Source of the DNA: Neodontobutis hainanensis
Taxonomy: Eukaryota; Chordata; Actinopteri; Gobiiformes; Odontobutidae
DNA length: 64,000 bases
Direction: 5' to 3'
Assembly: GCA_024349245.1 (NCBI GenBank)
Contig: JALDNG010000021.1
Location: 2,029,001 to 2,093,000, forward strand
Each line of letters begins with the position of its first letter. The first letter of the stretch is position 1. The notes below the pieces were generated by a model. The model was not told where the DNA came from and did not search any database. It saw nothing but the letters and a program-made list of their open reading frames with translations. This document shows positions 24,161-35,830 of this stretch, one piece after another. The position numbers and the translations under genes are program-made.

Positions 24161-24480
24161 TGCAACAGAAGTCATTTACAGCCGCTCCACCTTCTTGGTT
24201 TGCTTACTTCTTTGTAGATTGTTTCTAACGTTCTGTCTGTTGCAATTCCGATTGGCCGTTCCCAAGTCACTTTGCCCCACCAAGTCCCACCTTGAGGAAA
24301 ACAAGCTTTTCCAGACTCGTCGCTGATACAGTGAGGAGTCTGGCTTGCCTCTCTATCTGGGAATGGGGAGAGGTATTTCTACTAAACTCTTATAACCTTC
24401 CTCTGTCTGCTCCCTTATGTCTCTGTCCCTTCTCTGTGGGATATTGCTGGGTTGTTTTTGTCCTGTGTATGTGGAAAAAT
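24161..24480. other. Anonymous sequence
   Basis: No supported feature between the family D and family A copies. Confidence 0.4.
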
Positions 24481-24710
24481 CTCCAGTGTTAAATTAACAC
24501 AGTGGGTGGGAAAACTGGACTTGTATCAACACTCTTCTGGTGTTAAATTTCAGATCAACACTATGAAAGTGTTAGAAACCAGCCTTAAACAAAGATGAGT
24601 GGGTGGGTCTGAGACCATAACCTGTAGGAGATTTACAGTTCAGAGTCTTTGTAGATTTTATCAAAGAAAAACTATTGAGCAAGTGCTTAGCATAAACATT
24701 TGTGATGAGA
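24481..24710 (+). repeat. Dispersed repeat family A, shortened copy
   Basis: It begins CTCCAGTGTTAAATTAACAC and then carries 'GTGTTAGAAACCAGCCTTAA', as in the 4618-4955 copy. The central block with the GACCAGACAGAGATG motif is missing, and it resumes at ACCTGTAGGAGATTTACAG. It ends exactly where the (AAT)n microsatellite starts. Confidence 0.6.

Positions 24711-24788
<78 letters not shown>
24711..24788. repeat. (AAT)n microsatellite
   Basis: About 26 uninterrupted AAT/ATA units, directly joined to the end of the family A copy. Confidence 0.98.
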
Positions 24789-24789
<1 letters not shown>

Positions 24790-26085
24790 TATACTTGTAG
24801 ATTTAAATGGTGCAGTTCCACCCATTCACCAGTTTGAGTAAAGATGATGCTTGTTTATATGAGTCCAAATTTAACACTGGATATTGTGCTGTGTATTCAC
24901 GATTGCTTTTGATACTGCTCTTGACTCAAGCTTTTATGTACGTCGCTGGAAATGTGTGGTTCGCCTAGTGTAGTCTGTCAAATAACTGTATTCTCTATGG
25001 AAAACAAATCTAGATGAATTCTATGACTTTTCATTTTAAGTATGTAAGAAATGCAGTTTGACATGTAAACAACGTAAATTAAATTTTCCATGGGCTATGA
25101 ACCAGAACAGTCGGAGAGTGGGTGCAACTGCAATGGCTTTAGTGATACACAATTTTTAATTTGCAAGATTTATCAATTCTGTCTTTTTTATAATAAAACA
25201 AAAGACACAGCTGGGCTCAGATAAAGTCATAGTCAGCAGCACAAATCCATTTTTACATTTTCAATTATTAAAATATGTTTGACAAAGCAACAGCTGCAGA
25301 AGTAGTATTATTCATGTGTTGTGTTTTGGTAAAAAAAAAAAAAAAAACATAGATTATTAGTCTTCACTTTGGTTTTCAGACTTTCCAGTACATTGTCAGC
25401 AGTTTTGGAAACAAGCAAATATAATTGTATTTCAAAAAAAGGTCTTACTAATTAGGAGTGTTCTATGCTGAGCATGTCCAATACAAAGGGCACTGAAAGC
25501 AGAGTTATTCTTGTCATCCATTGTTTTCTGCTTTTCCCTTTTTATTAATTTCATTTACTGACATTATTTCTTATCCCTCTCCCAGCCAGAATGTCCACAT
25601 GGGCTTTATTTCGGCTCAAATATGAGTCCCAAGTGTGTTTGTCCAGAGTTTCCACGGTGGCCCCACCTTTGTTAGCACATTCGGGCTTCATTTGGAATCA
25701 GAAATAAACCAGAAGTATGCCAAGTTTCTTTTATATTTAATTGTTGATCAGAGACCATTAGTGACTTCAACAGGAAGGAGAAGGGGAAGGATTCTTTATC
25801 TTGATTTAAATTACAATTTACTTTGTTTCCAGACAGAATCTCCTGAGGCTACATTCAAGGCACATACATATTCAGCAGATGCAGTATGTCTTAAGGGTTG
25901 TGTACAAATAGCAACGTGGACAAAGGCAGAACACCGAGGCACTCAAATAAGGAGAAATTATTAAAACATGGCTCTTTGTATAAAAGCTTGAAAATGAGTG
26001 GAGTCTTGTGTGAAAAGTGACTTTAATTTTGTACTATTAAAGCAAGAAGTTACACAAACTACACATGAAAAATCGTGATTTTGTT
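24789..26085. other. Anonymous sequence
   Basis: No supported gene or repeat apart from an A-run at about 25331-25347. Confidence 0.4.
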
Positions 26086-26102
26086 TGTGTGTGTGTGTGC
26101 GT

Positions 26103-26178
<76 letters not shown>
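26086..26178. repeat. (GT)n microsatellite
   Basis: A nearly pure GT tract of about 46 units with a few C replacements (GTGTGC) at the left side. It gives a spurious Val-Cys open frame, which is not a gene. Confidence 0.98.
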
Positions 26179-26182
<4 letters not shown>

Positions 26183-28821
26183 TACAATTCCACATGTTTT
26201 CAGAGCATGTGAACAACTACAGTAGCCACTGCAGTCTCCTTACAAACCGAGTGGAAAATCTTACATCGTCATGTTAAAAATGTGTGCTTCTCTTTCAGCG
26301 GTGCTCATTTTGTCTGAACAGTTGCAGTGACAGAAAGTACAGACTTCTTTTATTGGGATCTATAAAGCTTAAAATGCCAAGCTGGGATTGTTATTTTGAA
26401 ACAGTTTTTTTGAAACATGTCTTTATTTAGTGTGTATTCCCTCTCTGTTTGTCAAGTGTCTCTGAAAGCTTTATAAAAATGTAACTGACAGTGTTATTTA
26501 ATTATTGGGTTCTTCTTCACCTTGAGCTAAAGAAAACCCTTTTGTTAAAAATCAGCATGGTCAAACATAATTTATTGACTGGTCTCTGACCCTCTTTGTA
26601 AGTGAGTGTAACTTGAGTCCATAACCATAAAACACTTTACATTCCTCAGCCAAGGAGCAATAACTAAAAAGTATTGATTTGGAGTTGGAATGATTGATGT
26701 CCACAAAAAGAGGCCAAAAGCTAAGTACCATTTTGAGCAACAACTGTAATTCATAGATCCTATTCTTTCCTGAGACAGAGAGGTCAAGAGGTTCTTTATT
26801 ATCTTCTTTATTAAACAGTTTCTTTATTCTTTACCTAGTCGGGTCATTGAGTCTGATTAGTTAAAATGGTTCGGTACTTTGACAGAACCTTCAGATCATG
26901 CATTTCTGTCTGTTTCTCTCTTTTCAGACTCATTTATTTAACCTTTATTTATCTAGGAAAGGAAGCGATATGACATGTAACCATCTCAATTCATTTTTAT
27001 CACCATTTGTCATTTGTGTGTATCCTCTGATGTCAGAACTGTTTCCTTAGCACATAAATATCATAAAGTCTAGCAATTTGCAAACGTTTTTTTTAAGATG
27101 TCACCTGAAGAAGTTACTTTGACATTTCCGATAGAATATGTGAGTGTTGACGCCCACCATTGTTCCAAAAAGAGGCAAAGCACTTTGAGTCTAATTTAGG
27201 AACAAAGTGTGAACTGTCATAGTTTACCCCATTGTTCTGAAGTTTGTGAGAGCAAATGGAAAAATGTTGAATTTCTTCTACATACTGTACGTTTACTAAA
27301 CATGAAATGAGCAAGAGGCCTGCAGAAAACCACTAAAACGTTTTGAAATGAACAGCAAGTCTTCTTACCAATAAAAGAATTATAACTCAGTTTTGCAAGA
27401 AGAAAGATCAAATATAATAGGCTATCCAACTCAGATAGTCACAGATGTCATGTCCTGCATTCTGGGGACATTATTAGACAGTTGACAGTTTTAGCTAGCT
27501 ATAATGTGAAAATGTATGTAAAGAAGAATATACTGGTCCCCAACCACATTCCAGTACTGTCTTTGAAATGTTAAACCTTAACTCTATTAACCTGAGCACC
27601 AATACCCTGGATCAGCGTTGAAAAATAAAGATTATTGATCTACCTATCCTTGTGCATGTTTATTTATTATGGATAAATCCAGGGCAGCAAGTCAAGTCTT
27701 GAGTCTTTAGAGTCCAAGGTTTTTGACCTTTCAGAACTTGTACCAACAGCCAAGTGTTTAGATCTAATATTGCCTTTAAATATTGTAAAACAAAATGCAA
27801 TAAATTTAACTGAACCAAGAAACGATGATGGCAAGTTTGATCTGTGAAAGCACCGAGCGGGAATGTGTTAGAGGCACATAGATCGTACACTTTGCTTTTT
27901 GCAAGTCCAAAGCAGAGTATGCCCAGGTTGCATGGAATCATTTTTGGGAAATATGTAAAGTACTCATATAAATGGCAGCCAACTCTTTCTTACAATGATT
28001 AGAGGCACATGTAAAAACAATCCTAGATATGCCAGAAGAGTTGTTCTATGGATTATTATTTAGAAGATAACAAAGACAAATCAACAGTGAATATACACCT
28101 TCCATCAGGTACAAGATTGTACCTAGACTGATTACTCAAAACCACTACCATTTATAGTTTTCTATTATGTATTGTGTAGCTAAAAAGGAATGTGATTGGC
28201 CTGTGCTGTTTGACGTTGAGGCTCAGCAAGAGGTCAAATAGAGTCTGTGAGTCAGACAGGCAACGTCTGACAATGCCTGACAAGTGCACAACCCACACAG
28301 TGATTATAGTATAATAATGTGCACTGGAGGCAAAGGTTGGTCAGCATTGACAAGAACCAATTGAGCTGGAAGAGGAAAAAAGCCAAATGCCAGTGCTCAG
28401 AGACGGTCACAGTTCAATACAGGAATACACACTTGAGTAAAAATTACCTTTTTAAGAGAAAACTCTAGTCTTGTTTTCTTAACTACCAATACTAATAATT
28501 ATGTTTTAGGTCATCAGTATCAGTTAACATCCACTTTCACTGATAGTTTTCAGCAACAAACAACAGCTGCTGCACAGAGGTAGAGCCATTCCATTTGGCA
28601 TTTTCCACTTGTCTAAGGAAAAGCTTGTTTGTTTTAATTCCCCGGAGTGGTAACATGTTAATCACAGTTATCAACTGTTTGAATTGATTGGTTAGAAAAT
28701 GCTGTAGGACTAATTCATCAGGTCTCACTTAGCATCATCACATAAATAAATCAAATACGTGGGTAACATGTGCTCACGGTTAGATAAACTACAACAATAA
28801 CCTAGAACACCACATGCCGTG
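26179..28821. other. Anonymous sequence
   Basis: No gene recognised. The only recognisable piece is a short minus-strand retroelement tail at about 26932-26962. Confidence 0.4.
26932..26962 (-). mobile_element. Short LINE tail remnant
   Basis: The minus-strand reading CCTAGATAAATAAAGGTTAAATAAATG has the form of a common fish LINE 3' end (CC.GG.TAAATAAAGGTTAAATAAA). It is too short to assign further. Confidence 0.35.
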
Positions 28822-28905
28822 TACAGTTGTGCTCAGAAGTTTACATACTCCGGCAGAATTTGTGATTTTTTTGGCCATTTTTCAGAGAATATGAATGATA
28901 ACATA

Positions 28906-29088
28906 GTGTCAAGGCTGCTCGTTAGGACACCTGAGCAACCAGCCACTCCCATGCTGCACACCTGTCAGCTATTACAATCTGGCAGATATTTAAGCAGCCA
29001 ACAAACAACTCCTGCTGCCAGATTGTTCTTCTACTTCCAGACGAGCACAGCCACCGCTTACCTGGTCTCGCGCCACCTATTACCTGCC
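28906..29088 (+). other. Promoter- or LTR-like stretch inside the Tc1 shell
   Basis: It begins TGTCAAGGCTGCTC, has a TATA-like ATATTTAAG at 28986-28994 and then CTGCCAGATTGTTCTTC at about 29016-29032. This arrangement resembles the promoter region of retrotransposon long terminal repeats in fish. A matching LTR end and target duplication were not found, so the identity is weakly supported. Confidence 0.25.
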
Positions 29089-29277
29089 CCTGCTAAACCC
29101 GTAGCCTGCCCCTGCTAAACCCGTAGCCTGCCCCTGCTAAACCCGTAGCCTGCCCCTGCTAAACCCGTAGCCTGCGCCTGCTAAACCCGTAGCCTGCGCC
29201 TGCTAAACCCGTAGCCTGCGCCTGCTAAACCCGTAGCCTGCGCCTGCTAAACCCGTAGCCTGCGCCTGCTAACTTTG
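29089..29277. repeat. 22-bp minisatellite
   Basis: Eight head-to-tail copies of a 22-bp unit containing CTGCTAAACCCGTAGCCTG, starting at 29091 and repeating every 22 bases, plus a partial ninth. The base after the GC at each junction splits the array into two blocks. The first copies carry GCCCCTG and the later ones GCGCCTG. The array lies in the interior of the Tc1-like shell. Confidence 0.95.
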
Positions 29278-29328
29278 TACCGTCACCTGTTCCTGCTAAA
29301 CCGATCCGTGTACCTGTTACCGCTACTT

Positions 29329-29425
29329 CACAACAACAGTACAAACTGTGGGGAGAGCGGGAATCAAACCGCCAACCTTCCTGCCTATAGGACCACTGCT
29401 CTACCACTGAGCCAACCCAATAGCT
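29329..29425 (-). mobile_element. tRNA-like SINE head, fragment
   Basis: On the minus strand it has an A-box-like GGCTCAGTGGTAGAGC at about 29413-29398 and a B-box-like GGTTTGATTCCCGC at about 29370-29357. It stops at CTGTTGTTGTG. Only the 5' head of the SINE is present and its 3' body and tail are missing. It lies inside the Tc1-like shell, next to the right terminal repeat. Confidence 0.75.
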
Positions 29426-29548
29426 TCATCCAACCACTAACTATGAGTGAAAAAAGTTTTTGTGTTATCATTTATACTCTCTAAAAACTGGCCAAAAAAA
29501 ATCACAAATTCCACCGGGGTACTTACCTTACTTATGAGCACAACTGTA

Positions 29549-32500
29549 TATGAGCAAAGATTATCTAGCTTTCAAATTAAGGAAAAGTAGTAAAGCTTAA
29601 TAAGTGTTCTTCTCATGGTGCAGCTTGGTGATGCAGGCTTTTATGGGGTTGAGCCTGAATGGATGTGATGTATCTTGTGCGTTTTCATGGCCACTGCTAT
29701 TTAACAGTTTAACAACAGTTCAACAATGTCTTTGTTGCCATTAGTGACTGCAACATTCCACTGTATCATTAAAACAAATGATTATGAATCACATGTTGCC
29801 AATATGTTAAACCTGGCCCTACAAGAGGTGCCACATCCTGCCAAACTAGTCCCGGACCCAATTTAGGAGGTGCCGGACCATGTTCCAGCAGGAATAGAAA
29901 GAAATTAAGGCTTGCACACATTACATCCCTTTTTTATCTAATTGTAAATCCTCCAAAGACACTGTTTATTTTTAAATATTGTAGTAGGAAGCCCACAAAT
30001 GCCAAAAAGAGTCACTCAAATCATCTTGTGCCCTGTGTCCAGAAGGTGAAGCCACTATGCTGACTATATATATATGCTTCCAAGAAACACTTATCCTATT
30101 CCGACCTAATTTAATAATTAATAACAAATGCAATGCTTTAAATCTGTTTGTGTTCTATTTCTTGTTATAACTTTAATCTTTTAATGAAATGAATCCATTA
30201 ATCTGAATCAGACAGCCATATTTCTTTAATTGACAGAGGTAACTTTAACAGTTAAAACCAACAGAGGTGATGAGCTAATGTCAAATTACCATATTCTTGC
30301 TAAATGCCTGAAAAGCTCATGTTCATGTTCACTAAAAGTCAACTCTTCAAAAGGTCATCCATTTATCAGAAGTTGAGTTGGATCAAGCTGTGAGAAGTTT
30401 TAAAGACTTTAACAGCGCCCTGTTGCTTCAGAAAGAAGAATGTGAGGGTATTATATTACTTATAAAAGATGAGTTTTATATTCAAGGCTAAATTGAGCTG
30501 GGACCCTGAAGATTAAAATAAGCACTTCCAGCTTTCACATGGAGCCTATTAAAATGATTCATATTATGGATATAAAGTGTATTACATTTAAATAATAAAT
30601 GCTGAACAGTTGAGAAGTAAAGAAAAACACAAAAAATTCAAATGGAGAAAATTGACGTAACCTGAAAGTATTTATAGGTGCATATCTGTCACTCTTTTCC
30701 AGTAACTAAACACATAATAGCATTTTCCATTAGTTACACCCATCTGCTAATTATATAAACGCATCATTTGTTCTGCAGCTTTCGTTTGAAGCTTTTCTCC
30801 CAGTTCTTCAGACAAACAGGCAGGAGTGCTCCTTGAATGTGGTACTCCTCAGTCAGAGGACCTCTCTGTATCGCTCAAAACAGATTAAAAGCCTTTATTA
30901 TGACATGGCTAGTTCATAAATCTTTTGTGTGTCAGTTTTCTGCTTCTAACTGTTCTTTTCTTTTCTGTGTACTGCTATAGAGTGATTAATTTCATTGGAT
31001 GCTACAAAAATATGTTTAATATGTTAACTTTAAATTAATCTATTAGTGTTTGTTCTTACCTCCCTCTGATAAGTGTAGATAAGTGTGTACCTGTTGGTCC
31101 TTCTTTGTCTTCACCTTTGTGGTCTCCGGACTGGACAACCTGGATGTCAGTCACTGTATTTCACTGATCTGTAATTGTCACCATTTACAGTTATTTATGT
31201 GCACATTTACTAAAATTGATCCTGTAATATTGTGGGACACTTAATTAGTGTTTGGCGTTTCCATGGATGTATTCGACCATTCAAACTTTTATAAAGGAGA
31301 GACATGGAACAATACACATTTTACTTATTAATTCAAGACTATTAATAATATGCTTTTGGTTAGAAAACCTCAGTTAAAGGTTACATGGAAAAAGAAAAAA
31401 CATTTTGCACAATGAATCCTCACTGCAATCAATCATTGATACTTCAAATAATAAATCCCTGATCTTGCTGTTGCACAAAAGGACAAATGTGTTATAACAC
31501 ACACAGCTATAAATAATAGTATTGCCTCGTCACAGATGTTCACACACAACACTTTGTTTTTTATAAATATCTGAAATATAAAGTAAAGGGAATCCTCACA
31601 CATTATTCCAATTCTTAAATTTCAGCTCACCTTAGAATAGATTTGTATTATGCCTCCAATCTCCGACATGGCTCCACTCATAGAGCTTCGTCATCGTCAT
31701 CTCTGTCGCCTCCAGAACGTTAATAGGGTTGATGGGCAGAGACTTTTCAAAAATCTCCTAATTGTGTTCAGAAAGTGGAATAAGAAAATCCGGTGACCAG
31801 AAAAGTAAAAATTATATTTATTGTGATCTTATTTCTGATAGTTCTGATTTCTGTGCAGTCCAGTTGTCTTAAAAGTTCAGCTGATTGCTAATAAATAATG
31901 ATTAATGATGAAGAATGATGATAAAGTGTGATGTTGAGGAAGTGTGTAGAGTTGTGCCTCTGAGATGACCTTTAGCTCAGTGACTTAAACACTGTAATGG
32001 TCATGCTCCCAATTACATCAACACTTGGCTCCCACGTTCGAGCCAACACCCGCCCTCTGTTCCCCAGCAGCCGGTCTCAGTGGTTTTCCATTCTCTGTCC
32101 AAAGCAGGTGAAGGTGCTCCATAAACTCTAACTCACCTGTCAGTGTTAAAAGTGCCCCAACAATAACCTCTTGTTTTGTTTGCCTTTTCAACAGAATACT
32201 TGTGCATAAAATGTTTCTCCATGAATACATTTTTTTTCTGCTTCATTAACTTTGAACAGTAATCTCTCAAATCATAGCTACTTTAAAGAAACGCCTCTCT
32301 GCTTGGTAAAGTTAAAATAAAATGTTTTTTTGAAACTTCCCACACCACTCAGCAACCCCTGGCCCCGAACACAGCATAATGAGATGTTTGAAAAGGACAA
32401 AGTGAAAATGCAGCGTGAGCCCACCACTCACAGTTTAGAGAAAAGTACTGTGACACGGACTGAAGAGGCAGCAGTTTTACTCTCGTTAAAAGCTTACTTT

Positions 32501-34069
32501 TCTCTTGTTGTTGAGGAGGCAGACGGTGTTCTTTTGCTGTCAGTGCACTGGGAATCGGATGGCACTTGGGGGAAAAAAAAAAGAAGGAAGGAAAGGAGGA
32601 AAAGCCAACTCAAAGACAAGCTTCACGAGGATGAAATGCTAAGTCAGAAGAGACATTGACAAAGTAAAACAGTTGCAACTAATAAACAACTTTCTTCAAT
32701 GCAGGATTGAGCCTCTGTTTCACGGCTCTATACAGAATATTCAATAACTCAGTTCATGATTCTCTCATTTGAAACACATCTGCTCACGTCGCTGTACAAT
32801 GCGAGCTGACACGGGTGCAATCAGTGTAGGCTCTTGTCTGTTTAAAGAATACTAAAGCCAACGGCATTATTTAAAAGGATCTGGATACACTGTAGTTTGT
32901 CCAATTGATAAATAAATCTCTGTGCTCCAGCTTTATAACTCATGATGCTGCTCTACAGTCGGACTAGAACAAATGTTTCTCATGTTTTACTAAAGAACCA
33001 CATCCACAGATCCTTGAATGTTATAATTGAAAGATTTCATAACTACACTGTTTGGGCCAGATTTTCTTGTTTTTGTTTGAACCAAATCCTCAACACCAGT
33101 GGACTTATTCAAGGTCCGGTTTGTTTGTTGTGTGAAAGAGGCTTTGGATATACTTTGGACATTTAGACCAAAATTATGGCCAATTCCTGTAAACACATGA
33201 AGGAGAGCAAGCAGGGAAACAGGAAAAGCATCAAGAATGCATTAAAAACAGAGAAGATTTCCTACTGAGCGTTACAGCGATTCAAGTCATGTCTTGAAAC
33301 TTCAGCTCAATAATAACATGTCTCTGTCTGATTGTTATGCAGTTTTTACTAGTCTTTCATTCTTTACTAGTGTTTCATTTGCCTGTTTATCTGTATTTTA
33401 GGGAATAATAGCTTAACTCTGTGTTGCATTAGCAGTGTGAGCGTGTCTTACTTTAAAAAATGATGAACCTTTAAAGATTCTTAAATTGTAGCAGCTCCAT
33501 TGTTCTATTGAACCAATGTCAGAACTCTTAAACATGGCTGTACAGGGAGTTTTAACCTCCTAAAGTCAATGAATATCCTTAAAAATATTGTCTTACTAAC
33601 TTATGGAGAAATCACTTGCTTCAGTAAAATATGAAACATTTGTAAAAACAAAAGAATTTCCTTCATCGAAATAAAACAGTGGCTTTAATATTTTAATTAT
33701 TCACTCAGCTGAAATTGTTTTAAAAAGTTTTTCTATTTTACTGCATTTGCGATTTATTCTCAGGACGTACAGAAACTCTAAGAACAAAAACTGTCAATAT
33801 AAAGTCCAGGGAGGGAGAAATGCTGTGGCTGATACATATGTTGTGTTGAATAAAACCAGCATGAAACAAGTCTGAAATAGCTGCTGTCGCATGGGGCTTT
33901 TAAGTTTATTTTTATTGAAGCTGGTATGGTACGTCTATAAAACACTTTGTACAGGCGAAATAAAGAGTGAATAAAAGTATCTCAGTAGCAGAGGCAGTAG
34001 TAAACACAGCACTGAGGAGGCTTTTAAACATCTGTTCAAAGCAGCTCTGCATAAAGCCAGTTTAATCAT
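29549..34069. other. Long anonymous stretch
   Basis: 4.5 kb with no recognisable gene or repeat family. A 109-residue frame at 32330-32659 is lysine/glutamate-rich at its end because of a purine-rich tract and has no domain. Confidence 0.4.
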
Positions 34070-34440
34070 TTAATGGTCTTGGACCTGAGACCAGTAGAAT
34101 CAAGCCTATTTCACTTAAACACAGTCCTCTCGGCTGGACAGAAGACCCATACAGTACAATATAAATGATAAATATTTCCTGTTGCTCGGGACGTGCAGAC
34201 ATTTTGTGAGTGACGTGCTTAACAGCTCAAACAGAAGGAGCAGAACTAGGCCAATACACTAGACCCTTATTTGCATGTTGTAAAAAAATATATACTTAAA
34301 TGACAATTTCAGAAACAATTTCCTACCTTCTCACTTGTGTGGATTGTTTCCTTGAAAACAAACAACGTTGTAACAACTCAAAGAGTCTGTAGAGGGATCT
34401 GCGCCCTCTACTGGCTAAAGGGTACGCAGTAATATTTCAA
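34070..34440. repeat. Dispersed repeat family B, copy 2
   Basis: It shares ACCTGAGACCAGTAGAATCA, 'CGGCTGGACAGAAGA', 'TTTTGTGAGTGACGTGCTTA' and 'AACAGCTCAAACAGA' with 35540-35830. The closing 'CGCCCTCTACTGGCTAAA' (about 34402-34419) matches 1329-1346. The copy joins the two ends seen separately elsewhere, which supports one unit of about 350 bp. No coding potential. Confidence 0.6.
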
Positions 34441-35539
34441 ATAGAATAGCTAACCTTTTGTGATCGCAGTTAGACATATAATAAAGAAGTCAGTTGTATA
34501 TTTGCTTTGCTAGCCTATTCTGCATCATTCTATACATTCTATACTAAACTGAATATATACTAAATAATTAAATAATCACTGAGGTTGTGAGTGCTGAGGC
34601 TGAAACATGGTTCAAGAGTTCAAACAATGGTGGAGCAAGTTCAACATGACCTCTGAAACAGTACAGACTTCAATAAAAGGTTACTAAGAAGGTAATCTGG
34701 ATATAGGTTGTGAAGATGGATGTTTTATTCCTCATCCTTGTTAGTCAGAGCACATATTCTGATATTTTAAGTGAATTTGAAGTGAATACACTGACGCGTT
34801 TAGCACATCCCCTTTTCTGTAACCTTTGTGCACCCCTCTGCTCTGAGACACCTCCCTATTAAAATGTGAAGGAAACATATTTTCCCAGTATTCCGTTCCC
34901 TTTTATCCTTAACATTGATCTGTTCACTTCCATCTTTAAAGTTTCATGCTCTGGTCTTGGTCTTGTACTGGTCCCTTTTCGGAGGCGGTCAATGATCTTA
35001 CCGGCTGTATCGTCTGTGGTTTATTACAGGAAGCCACTGAGGACGTATATATTTATTCATAGACATTTAAAGATTGCTCATCAGTCAAGAAAATAAAAGG
35101 GCATAGGTTGGGTGCGTCAATGAAATGAGAATATTTAAGGAGTTCTTGATGGAGTTGAGAGTAATTTAGGGACAACACTTTTGGTTTTATTGCCCATTGA
35201 ACGAGACTAGAGCTCTTCTGTGGTCGACTGAGCTTGTATTAGTGGTGGTTTATATTCACTGACTGAAGGGCTGCTTTTGTGTGGGCTGTATATTAAATTC
35301 ACTGCAGCCGTATCGCACTAGAAAGAGTAAAAAGATAAGATTGTATTGAAGCAGAGTAGAATTTATGAAGTACCAAAGAATATGATTTAAATAAAACACC
35401 TGAAATGCAATCAGTGGAAAACATAATACTATCATTATTTTTTAGAAATGAAGTTGCTTCTAACCAACACAAAACAGTTTTTTGTTCCAACACAGTTTGT
35501 TTGGAGCAATATATTATGGATAACTGACATTTTATAAGT
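34441..35539. other. Anonymous sequence between two family B copies
   Basis: No supported feature. Confidence 0.4.
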
Positions 35540-35830
35540 GGAACTGCATAACTTTCAGCTCAAAAATATATATTCTCAAAAGGATTTTGATGGTTCTTTA
35601 CCTGAGATCAGTAGAATCCTGCCTAATCTCAGACACAGTAGCTTCAGCAGGACAGAAAACTTTAATATAAAGGAGTCATAATTCCTGTCACTGGGACACA
35701 CATTATGTGAGTGACATTCTTTACAGCTCAAGCAAACAGAGCAGAAAACGGCAGATACACTGGGCTCTAGCAGAGCTGCATTTGTACAAAAAGACACCAT
35801 AATGACCTGATCAGAAGACATGTTTTATTT
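35540..35830. repeat. Dispersed repeat family B, copy 3
   Basis: It shares 'AGCTCAAAAATATATATTCT' with copy 1, and 'GAGATCAGTAGAATC', 'GCAGGACAGAAAA', 'TTATGTGAGTGACATTC' and 'TTACAGCTCAAGCAAACAGA' with copy 2. It lies about 1.1 kb from copy 2 in the same orientation. Its CGCCCTCTACTGG end is not seen. Confidence 0.6.

Larger units (their letters stand above)
28822..29548. mobile_element. Tc1-like shell with replaced interior
   Basis: It has TA duplications at both sides (28822-28823 and 29547-29548). The left end, CAGTTGTGCTCAGAAGTTTA, with TTTTTCAGAGAATATGAATG inside it, is mirrored by the right end (CTTATGAGCACAACTG). The ends are the same type as 19074-19964. The shared terminal sequence covers about 80 bp on the left and 110-120 bp on the right. 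Everything between (about 28905-29430) is unrelated to a Tc1 transposase. It holds a promoter/LTR-like stretch, a 22-bp minisatellite and a SINE fragment. The element could only have moved with enzyme from an intact relative, if it moved in this form at all. Confidence 0.85.

Noticed and set aside
26065..26277. Open frame with a long Val-Cys repeat
   Set aside because: It is a translation of the (GT)n microsatellite.
29089..29277. Regular repeat array resembling a CRISPR
   Set aside because: The 22-bp units are directly joined with no unique spacers, and the sequence is a vertebrate minisatellite inside a transposon.
28906..29336. Complete solo LTR inside the Tc1 shell
   Set aside because: TG...CA limits can be drawn, but no matching target duplication was found and the right limit falls inside SINE sequence. 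I kept only a low-confidence promoter/LTR-like note.
32330..32659. 109-residue open frame ending in a basic tract
   Set aside because: The Lys/Arg-rich end is due to a purine-rich tract (GGAAAAAAAAAAGAAGGAAG). No domain is visible.
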